From: Dipteris shenzhenensis
Taxonomy: Eukaryota > Polypodiophyta > Polypodiopsida > Gleicheniales
Direction: 5' to 3' (one strand)
NCBI GenBank assembly: GCA_047967505.1
Contig: CM106539.1
Length of the DNA stretch: 64,000 nt
The position numbers and the translations under genes were made by a program. The notes below the pieces were generated by a model that was not told the DNA's origin, ran no database searches, and worked only from the letters and a program-made list of their open reading frames with translations. This document shows, piece after piece, positions 24,654 through 33,501 of the stretch (the stretch's first letter is position 1; every line of letters starts with the position of its first letter).

Positions 24654-25200
24654 TCTACTTTTGAATCAAAGGCTAGAGCCATTTTCTTTGCAATTGGATT
24701 TTCCATTCTGACACACCTTATGATGTCTACCTCCTTCTGCCACACCCTTAGGCTCTCTAAGCCAATTGGATGATGATGAACCTACAACCTGTGAACGAAG
24801 GCATCTAAGCATTGTGTTTTAATAGATTGGCTTAGCTTGATTCACAAGGATCTAAAGCCATTAAACATATTGCTTGGTGATGATCATACGAGTAAAGTCT
24901 CAGATTTAGGGTTGGTAAAGCTCGCACCTAAAGGTAACAAATGCCATGGGGTGGGTAGGGGATGCTAATGCATGGCAAGGGGAGGATAGGGGGATTTGCT
25001 TTTCGAAATAGATGCTAGAGCCATGTTCCTTGCATGTGGATTTTTCCTTTTAACATGCCTTATGATTTCTACTTCCTACCACCATATCCTTGGTCACTCT
25101 AAGCAACTTACCGCCTTTGAATTGGAAAATATTTGCATGGGTTCGCTTGGCAAGAGCTCATTCACAAATATCTCAAGCCGTCCAACTTGATTCCAAATTT
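24654..25200 (+). repeat. Diverged duplicated segment with a coding-like frame
   Basis: Sequence from about 24,654 resembles sequence from about 24,990. Both encode a similar peptide ('ARAIFFAIGFSILTHLMMS' against 'ARAMFLACGFFLLTCLMIS'), followed by Ser/His-rich residues and LSK or HSK. Substitutions that keep hydrophobic residues hint at former coding function. No known family recognised. Confidence 0.45.
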
Positions 25201-25399
25201 TTTGCATAGGAGATGGGCTAGAATCTTTGGGTATCTACCTCCTAAATATGTTGGTATGCTCGCTTTTGATTTGGCAATCATGCCAATTGATTTTTGCTCA
25301 TGTTAGTTCTATGGAATCTATGCAATCAAATTATACAATTGAGTCAATACATACCTAAAAAGGTTTTTGTATTTTGTGTTGCATGCAGCTACTGCAGAA

Positions 25400-26122
25400 A
25401 TGGCTTCTACCATTGTTCCAAATCTTGGGGAGTCATGTTTCCATGGGGGACAAATCCTTCATGCAATGAAGCAAGCTGCAAGGGTGGAGGGCTCTGCAAT
25501 TTTTGACATTGTGTTGCCATCTTTTTGTGAGCCACACAGCCTTTGTGCAACAAATCAAGTTGTTGCAAGGGCGAAGACTTCAACCCATGGAGTGAATCAG
25601 GGTCCCAAGTTGCCTTCAAAGCGTTTTAACTCTAGCCGTGAACGTCGCACTGCTGATATAATGAAACGACTTAGAAGGGGGAGAGCTTCAACCCATGCAA
25701 CTAAGCATTCAAGTCATTACAATCTTTTAAAGTCCATTCAAGCCATGTGCGAGCATAATAAGGATGCATGTGCCATGAACACACGATATTTGGCCTCTTT
25801 ATGGGGAGAAATCCATTCAGATAATGGTGTAGTAATAGCACAGGGCATGGGAGAATTCCCTGGAACTTTCATTGCAAGGATTTCTCAAATTGAGAATAGT
25901 GTAAACGATTCTAATGAATGGATGCAGCAGATTTTGGGGAGAGGTGGAGAAGGGGCAGTTGTATGCGAGAATGGGTGTAGACTACAAGTTGATAAGCTAA
26001 AAGATCAAGTTCAGCTACTGTCCACTGAGGTGTCAATGTTCAAAGTTGGTTTAAATAGGCTAAGTGCTTTGATGACCAGGATGAGGCATAAACTAGAGCA
26101 GGTCGTAACCCATGACAATTAA
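25400..26122 (+). CDS. Unknown 240-residue basic/coiled-coil protein
   Basis: The frame is open from about 25,367. I prefer the ATG at 25,400 because the sequence just before it (TTGCATGCAG) looks like a 3' splice site, so an upstream exon is possible. Visible parts are an N-terminal region with scattered Cys/His, a strongly basic patch in the middle (KRFNSSRERRTADIMKRLRRG), then 'LLKSIQAMCEHNKDACAMN', and a C-terminal heptad-like segment (LKDQVQLLSTEV...LNRLSALMTRM) that should form a coiled coil. I recognise no enzyme motif. A C-terminal fragment of the same family lies at 18,959-19,160, so it is dispersed and probably mobile-element associated. It lies 0.8 kb upstream of the Helitron gene on the same strand and could be an accessory gene, but the 5' end of the Helitron is not located. 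Confidence 0.6.
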   Translation: MASTIVPNLGESCFHGGQILHAMKQAARVEGSAIFDIVLPSFCEPHSLCATNQVVARAKTSTHGVNQGPKLPSKRFNSSRERRTADIMKRLRRGRASTHATKHSSHYNLLKSIQAMCEHNKDACAMNTRYLASLWGEIHSDNGVVIAQGMGEFPGTFIARISQIENSVNDSNEWMQQILGRGGEGAVVCENGCRLQVDKLKDQVQLLSTEVSMFKVGLNRLSALMTRMRHKLEQVVTHDN

Positions 26123-26924
26123 GAGACTTTTGAGACTTTTACGTCACTTTTTGTACTAGAACCTTAAATGCTTCTATGGGATTCCTGTACTTGGGTTGCC
26201 CTTATGTTTTTTGGCAGGATAAGTTTTTTGCAAAGGATTATATTTAGTTTTATTTATGAAAATAATCTATTTTTGCTTCTTACTTTCATTTGACGTATAT
26301 CTATGGCAATGGAAGCTAATTTAATTCAATATTTGAATTGCATATTGTTCCTTCCCATTTTCGTTTTGTTTGAGATATACTCAAATATTTGTAATTTTTT
26401 GCATCATGTATTTGCATAAATGCTGATGCAATGCTTATACATTTTTATTTGAATATATTCTTTCATATATACATCGTTTCTTAAGATGGTCACCTTTAAG
26501 TTTTTAGATATGTTAGCTTTGGTTTTTGTGTTTCAAATGATGGTTGCACATATGGTATTGTATTTTGCTCATATGTTGAAAAGATATGAGCATTACACTT
26601 ACCAAAAGATAGTGAAACACTGAATCTTGGTCTTGGGACACTATGAGTTCAATGCATAGATGGTCAAGTATCAATTTTAGATAAATGGGAAAAGGATGAC
26701 TCTGCTAATTAACCTTGCTTCTTGCTTTTGTAAATTGTTTTCTTCCTTAGGGCACATTGGTTGAGATCCATCAACTTTGTCATGGTTAGGGATGATGCAT
26801 GAGTTATTTGATTAAGCTATTTTCCCTTTGAGGAATAGATCTTTATGTAGTTGGTTGATGGATACAAAAGATGGCAAGATGAATTGAAGAGAGGCTACAT
26901 TCAATACGTTCTCATAAGAGAAGA
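26123..26924. other. Spacer between the unknown ORF and the Helitron gene
   Basis: AT-rich and free of recognisable coding sequence. It could hold the promoter of the Helitron gene, but no specific element is identifiable. Confidence 0.5.
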
Positions 26925-28025
26925 TTGTTGGATCCAATGTGGGCGGCCCGTCGCGCTTATGCTATACAAAGAACAAGATCTAAAACACTAGGTGCTAGAA
27001 GCATGAGGGTGGTTGTGGAATCTATGGGTGTAGAAGTACGACTTTGTAGTCAACATAATCAGATACATGGATGCAGCAATGTAGCGTGCATTGTTGCTGA
27101 AAATACAACGGACCTCAATACTTTAGTAATAGTAGGTAGAGAGCATTCAATAACAGTAGGTAGAGAGCATCAACATGCTTCAGTGATAGGTACATCTACT
27201 CAATTGGATTCAACGCGCGCGACCCATCGTAGTTATGCGATACAAAGAAGGTGGTCAAAAACACAAGGAGTTAGAAGCGTGAGGGTGGTTGTGGAATCTA
27301 TGGATGTAGAAGACGGCCTTCGCAAACAACACAATCAAATGTATGGGCATAGTAGTGTAGTGTGCTTTGCTGAAAATACAATGGACGTCAATATTTCAGC
27401 GATTGTAGATAGTGAGCATGAACATGCTCCAGTAATAGGTACAACTACTCAAATGGATTCAACGCGGGCGGCCCGTCGCGTTTATGCTATAAAAAGAACA
27501 AGGTCAAGAACACAAGTAGCTAGAAGCATGAGGGTGGCAATGGAATCTATGGATGTAGAAGTCGGCCTGTGCAGACAACAAAATCAAATGCATGGGTACA
27601 GTAATGTAGCGTGCATTGCTGAAAATACAATGGACCTCAATACTTCACCAATAGTCGGTAATGAGCATGAACCTGCTCTAGTAGTGGGTACAACTACTCA
27701 AATGGATGCAACCAAGGATGCTACTCATTTAAGAGCTCGAAGACGCATTGTTCACAATAGGGGCACTGTGATTTTGGGTGCAGGGGGGAGCCTCTCTATC
27801 TTGTGTACTTTTCTGTTAAGGGATAATGTAGAGCATACATCTTTGTATCCACTGGTCTTCAATGCTCCCTTTCTTCATGCACTCGGATCCATGGATCATA
27901 CATGCAGCTTTTTCCAGGCTCAACTATGGAAACAAGAGATGCGAATGCATATGCATCAAGTTGTGGGCAAGCACTGTTGCAAAGTTGGTCGTGTGTCATT
28001 GTTGCCCTTAGAAGAACCGCCATAG
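26925..28025 (+). pseudogene. RepHel N-terminus with three tandem 83-residue repeats
   Basis: The 366-residue frame begins with three direct protein repeats: DNA 26,928-27,203, 27,204-27,452 and 27,453-27,701, followed by a short start of a fourth. Each repeat opens with (L/M)D-x3-A-x-(R/H)R-x-YAI(Q/K)R, continues with a basic R(S/V)MRV-like patch and ESM-V-V-x2-L, then (H/Q)NQ(M/I)-G-SNVAC and AENT-D-N, and ends (V/I)GT(S/T)TQ. Unit 1 is longer (92 residues) through an internal GREH duplication. After the repeats, residues about 300-366 (C near HALGSMDHTCSFFQ, then HCCKVGRVSLLPLEEPP) match the Cys-containing region that precedes the Helitron-like N domain. A single TAG at 28,023-28,025 ends the frame, but the next codons continue the same domain in the same frame. 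Confidence 0.85.
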
Positions 28026-30425
28026 ATTTTGAGAGTTCTAATGCACGGACATGATGCTAGAAGCAGACTATTTAAGAAAAACATTAGGGCTTATAATAGT
28101 GCCATGGTATTTGTTTCATCGGGAGCCCATGTTGATCAAATGTTCCATGGGAATGGCAGTATACAAAACTTTCGGGTCCATGGTAGTGTGTATCACCGGG
28201 TTGGAAATTTATTGCCCAATGAGACTAGGCAAGAGATGCCACATTTTGCACAGTTATATGTGTATGACATTGATCATGAACTAGAACACCATTTGCATGG
28301 GATGCCTGGTTTGGATCTAGGCATTTTGGAGTTGTTGCAGAGAATGATGCACGAGTGCAATCCATATGCTAGTGCATTGATGGCTATCGGGCAAGTGCTG
28401 AGAACAAATCCACATACAAACCTGAGGATGGTTATTTGTGAGAGCCGCTCCACCTCAAGGCAGTACTTGGCTCCTATGGCTACCGAGGTTGCTGTAATCA
28501 TGCCAAGACAAGGGGAAGACTTCGATATCAAAAATCGGGACATTCAGATTTTTAGCCGCAATGGGTTTGTGCGTAGAATATCTAATTTGCACCGATCATA
28601 CATGCCTCTCATGTATGTTCTTTTGTTCCCTCGGGGGGAAGATGGTTGGCATCTATATATCCCATATAGTGATGTTCCTAATCACACATCATTGCATGAG
28701 ATACGTGGACAGAGTTGTGTCACCCAGAGACAGTACTACAGATATCGTTTGCAAGTGAGATATGATACAAATGCATGTCTTTTGCATGGGGGTAGATTGC
28801 TGCAGCAATACATGGTTGATGCCTACAATAGCATGGAAGAGTCCAGGTTGGTGTGGATACGAAACAACCAAGCTTCCCTACATGCTGAAGTCTATCAAGG
28901 GTTGATGGACATGGTGAATACATCTGATGGGACACGTACTATGCTGGGCAATGCTGTAAGGCATATGGTGGTTTTGCCTTCTCTTTTACGGGAGGGCCTC
29001 AGTATATACGTGCCAGCTATACCAAGATGCTATGGCAATTGTCAAGAAAAGGGGTAGACCTGACTTATTCATTATATTCATCTGTAGTCCCAAATGGCCT
29101 GAAATATATGCAGCATTATTGCCAGGGCAAACTGTGCAAGACTGGCCAGATTTGACAGCCCGTGTGTTTTTTCAAAAGCATAAGGACATGATGCAATCAA
29201 TTACAAAACATAATTTGTTTGGTAAGGTGGCTGGATACATGAGTGTGATAGAGTTTCAAAAGAGAGGTCTACCACACTCACACATATTGTTGATATTAGA
29301 AGGTGGTTTCAAACCTGTGGAGATCGGTCATTATGACCGATTAGTCTGTGCAGAGTTGTCAAATAAGGCAATGTTCCCGGAGTTACATGATATTATTGGG
29401 CAATGTAATGTACATGGTCCATGTGGTGCACTAAATCCATCTGCAGCTTGCATGGTTGATGGAAAATGCATTCGTCGTTATCCACATGCATTCTCGTAGA
29501 CTACTGTTGTTGGCAATGATGGCTATCCAGTTGACATGCATCGTGATGATGGTAGAAAGATACCAGTGAAAGGGGGTGTGATAATCGTTGGATTGTGCCA
29601 TTTAATCATTTCCTCTCCGTGAAGTACAAGGCACACATAAATGTTGAAATATGCTCCACAATCACTGCAGTTATGTATTTGTATAAATATGTGTACCGAG
29701 GTCATGACAGAGCCATCATCAGGATGCAGCTAAATAATGCAAGAGAGCAAGGGCATTTGCACAACACAGTCGACGGTGGCATTGATGAGATTAGTAGTTA
29801 CTTGGATGCACGTTACGTGTCAGCATCAGAAGCATGTTAGTGGATTTACGAGTATGCCATGCACGATAAAAAACCAGATGTGCAAAGATTGCAGGTTCAT
29901 CTTCCAATGTGCAATAACGTTATATTTTGAGATGATGATGATTTGCAAAATGTTGTAGGTAGGGAACAAAATCAGAAGACCACCCTCACAGAATGGTTCA
30001 CTTACAATTAGCTGCATTATGACGCAAGCAACTTGCTGTATGGTGACTTGCCAGACAAGTTGGTTTGGAACAAAACTAGTAAGCGGTGGACTAGAAGACA
30101 AAAGGGGAATACCATCGGTCGGATGTACAATATTTCCCCCTCAGCTAGTGAGCTCTACTTCATGCGTATGCTTCTTATTGTGTGCATGGGATGCAAGTCC
30201 TTTGATGACCTACATACTTTTGACAGTCAAGTCTACCCTACTTTCAAGGCAGCATGCATAGCACGGGGATTGTTGGAGAGTGATGATGAATGGTTTGTGT
30301 GTATGCAAGAGGCTGTGTTTTACCAAAATAGTGCACAACTGAGACACCTGTTTGTCACAATATTGGTTTTCTATGAGCTAACATCTCTTGGACTTTTGTG
30401 GGAAAATTTTCCACTGAGTTTTTGA
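28026..30425 (+). pseudogene. RepHel Helitron-like N domain and HUH Rep nuclease (disrupted)
   Basis: 28,029-29,057 carries the Helitron-like N domain (SRLFKKNIRAYN, then VYHRVGNLLP, LYVYD, RNGFVRRISNLHRSYMPLMY, and QYYRYRLQVRY). Near 28,995-29,020 the homology moves frame to 29,032-29,499, which starts AMAIVKKRGRPDLFI and contains the HUH motif RGLPHSHILL and a Cys-rich NVHGPCGA region. Frame 29,595-29,840 has the tyrosine motif MYLYKYVYRG, so the nicking Tyr candidates are retained. 30,033-30,425 has the following conserved part (YNISPSASELYFMRMLL). Stops and shifts between these pieces show the gene is dead as a single product. Confidence 0.9.
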
Positions 30426-30540
30426 ATGATTTTTTTCATATATTGGAATCAAGTATGGGGAATTTAATTGGTCATCGTGCACTAGCGATAAAGAAGGCTG
30501 TATTGCACTTGGAGCACATTCTTCAACAACATGGCGAAGG

Positions 30541-32035
30541 TTGGCTGAGTTTGACGGAATGCCTCTGGTAGAAAGAACATCTTTGTCAGAAGTTGCAAAT
30601 GGCTTACTGCAAGAAGAAAGAATGTTTGATTGTGTGAAAGAAGCACAGACTGCCCAGCAAATGGAAATGTCCTTGAATCACTGCCAACATGCTACATTCG
30701 ATCAGATTTTGGCAAGGGTCTATGGAGATGATGGTGGGGGCATTGTTACTAGCCAATGGACGCACGGCACACTCACGATTCAAAATACCGTTGGAGTTGG
30801 ATGGTACTAGTAGCTGCAATATTAAGGTTAATAGTCACCTTGCAAATGTTTTGAAGATGGCTAGGCTAATAATATGGGATGAGGCACCCATGACTCATCA
30901 GTTTGCTTTCGAGGCACTAGACAGAACATTGCGAGATATCATGTCCAATGAGCAACTTTTTGGTGGGAAGGTGGTATTGTTGGGGGGGGATTTTAGACTA
31001 GTCTTGCCAATGCTTCCAAAGGCAGGACGAGAGGACATTGTCGATGCTATTTTATGCCACTCAAGGATTTGGGGTCGCACTACAGTATTGAAGTTGACGC
31101 AGAATATGCGGGTCCTTCGGAATGGTGATAATTGTGCCAAGCAAGAGTTCACGCAATGGGTTTTGGACATTGGCAATGGGATAAATAGATGTACAAAAGA
31201 AGATACTATTGTGATTCCATCGCAGATGCTTTTAAAGACAAAGTCCATGGAAGACCTCATTGGATGGGTGTATCGAGGGCTTGCAACTGTTTTGGACTGT
31301 GCACCATACTTTTGAGAGCGTGCTATTCTTGCACCTTGAAATATTGAGGTTGATGCAATTAATGCTACATCATTGAAGGCAATGCCCAGTGAGAAAAGGG
31401 AGTACCTAAGCGCAGACCTAGTGGACAACTTAGGGGGAGACTCCTTTTTGTTTGCAGTCGAGTATTTGAACAGTCTTGATCTTGGTGATCTTGGTGGTGG
31501 ATATCCCCCACATCGATTGGTTTTGAAAAGAAATGCTCCTATAATTTTGTTGTGCAATTTGAATCCTCGCCAAGGTCTGTGCAATGGGACACGGTTGATA
31601 TGCAAAGAGTTTCACACGAAAGTGTTAGAAGTTGAAATCATTACCAGTACCAATGCTGGTGATAAAACGTTCATTCCAAGGATAACATTCATTCCAACCA
31701 ACCTTAAACTTCCATTTGACATGAGGAGACGGCAATTTCCTATCCGATTGGCATTCGGCACGACAATCAATAAGTCACAGGGCCAAACATTGTCTGTTTT
31801 GGGGCTATACTTGGTGACACTGGTATTCAGCCATGGCCAACTTTACGTGGCATTTTCACGTATTCGAGCATCAAACGTTGTTAAGGTTTTCATTCCGGAG
31901 AGTGCGTCTGATGCCAGGAGCGAGGAGGCAGATATACTTCTACCACAAATGTTGTTTACAAGGAAGTTTTGCAATTGGCAACAGCTATCGAGGGCAAAAT
32001 GGGGACTACACGTACACCTTTGTCCGCACTGTTGA
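30541..32035 (+). pseudogene. RepHel Pif1-like helicase lacking the P-loop (disrupted)
   Basis: Homology begins with LNHCQHATFDQILARVYGDDGGG (about 30,674-30,741). In the family this is followed by the Walker A motif GPGGTGKT; here it jumps to LLLANGRTAHSRFKIPLELD in another frame, so about 45 codons including the P-loop appear deleted. Walker B (LIIWDEAPM), GGDFRLVLP and TQNMR follow in 30,689-31,315. Frame 31,373-32,035 has the later SF1 motifs (NPRQGLCNGTRL, INKSQGQTL, HGQLYVAFSR). Without the P-loop the helicase could not bind ATP. Confidence 0.9.
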
Positions 32036-32519
32036 TAGCCCTTTGCGTCTGAGTAAGCACTCTAACGAATGAGTTGGGTTTTACCAACATACATGGATAA
32101 AAGTTTTATGGCTCAATAATTATCTTTCTATGTGATGCTGGTCCAGATACGATTGTTGGTACTCCGCTGTATGTTCGTAGCCACGGTGGACGCAGTGGAT
32201 GTGGTGGACGTGGACTGAATGGCCGTCGCAGGCTTTTTCCTATAGTACATGGCCGCAGACTTTTCCCTTAGGGATGTTTGTGTGTCTATTGTAGATTTTG
32301 TATGTTTAGTTATGACTTTGTTTGCGGATGTGTATTTGGACATATCAATTAGTTCTCTGGCTTCACTTTTGGATGTAATATTTTGAAGTACTATGTCATA
32401 GAGAATTTTTTGGTTAGAGTATGTTGCTTGCATTTAAATGTTTCTTTTGTTATATTGTTGGTTTAAGACATTTTAGCATCTTGAGACTCGGCGGAGCGGG
32501 TTGCTAGCCCATCGTAGAC

Positions 32520-32965
32520 GGGTCAAGTTACTCATTGTTGATGATGTTATCGCCATCAATTTGGAAGATCAGGGGAGTGTGGGTAACCTCCTCGCCGCTC
32601 TTCATCAGTTCTGCTCTATGTTTGGCTTGGCCCTATAGCCTTCACATGTCCTATGCCCTACGGACTAGTTGAGAACCTCCCCCTGAGTGGATCGCCAATC
32701 TCCATATATATTTGGTCGACCATGGTAAGGTGATCAGGTACCTAGGAACCCTGCTGGGCATCGGGGTTAGCCTAAAGCAAAGGTTTTTGTGATACAAAGA
32801 CAAACTCAAGGCTAAGTTGAGATATTGGCAAGGTGTTCTGCTAAGTTGGAATGCAAGGTTGCTGATTATAAGACAAATCCTGTCTACTTCCTCCATGTTT
32901 ATCTCCTCAATTGCACAAGTCTTAAAGTGGGTGAGATTGAGGCTCTCACAAATTATCGTAGCCAT
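32520..32965 (+). pseudogene. LINE (non-LTR) reverse-transcriptase fragment
   Basis: Plus-strand reading from about 32,523 gives LLIVDDVIAINLE, then NLLAALHQFCSMFGLAL, matching the catalytic (F/Y)xDD block and following helix of L1-type reverse transcriptases. After stops and a shift, 32,728-32,950 reads VIRYLGTLLGIGVS, KAKLRYWQGVLLSWNARLL and IIRQIL, the usual segment downstream of the RT core. Several stops break it. It adjoins the 3' side of the Helitron coding relic. Confidence 0.8.
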
Positions 32966-33501
32966 TGAAGACTCACACATATGAATGAGACATCTCATAT
33001 TGAATATGTTGAGTCAAAGCATCAATCAAACATGTGTGGGAAAGACGACGCAGAGGAGAGGTCCGAGTGGAACATGTAAAGAATTAGCTTATGGGATTGT
33101 GGAGGTGATGTCCTACCACCATTTCTTAGCATTAGCGAAGCAATGATCTTGACCGTCCAAGATCAATAATCATGCATCTCCCCGCCGTTGCACAAGAATA
33201 TCCTGCCCGATCGCCGATCTCGATCGAAAAACCGAGGCAATTGGCTGGCGGCCTTGCGGGGGTTTCCTCATGGGAATGGGCTTGTGGAGCCGATGTCGGA
33301 CAAGCCATCTTGGAATACGAGGGGGTGCCAACATTCTGGGTGGAATGGGGTGTGCAAAGAAGAGAATGGGCGTGGGTGCCAAATGGACGGTTTGTATGGG
33401 GGGATGTTCTCCCACCAATTCCTGGTATGAATTGTGGTGTGAGGCGGTAGTCTAGTTCGTCGTCATCGTCTTCTTCATCTTCGGAGGGAAGGGGAGGGGC
33501 G

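Larger units (their letters stand above)
26925..32035 (+). mobile_element. Helitron (RepHel) coding remnant, plant type
   Basis: One plus-strand gene relic holds, in order, an N-terminal extension with repeats, the Helitron-like N domain, an HUH-type Rep nuclease and a Pif1-like helicase. This is the arrangement of plant Helitron RepHel proteins, which nick and unwind DNA for rolling-circle-like transposition. The coding line is broken by an in-frame stop at 28,023, shifts near 29,000, stops near 29,500, 29,840 and 30,425, and a deletion of the helicase P-loop near 30,740. The coordinates give the coding span only. The 5' TC end is not located, and the best 3' candidate is a hairpin plus CTAG at 32,486-32,507. 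Confidence 0.9.

Noticed and set aside
30898-31605. 235-residue minus-strand frame
   Set aside because: Antisense shadow of the conserved Helitron helicase on the plus strand.
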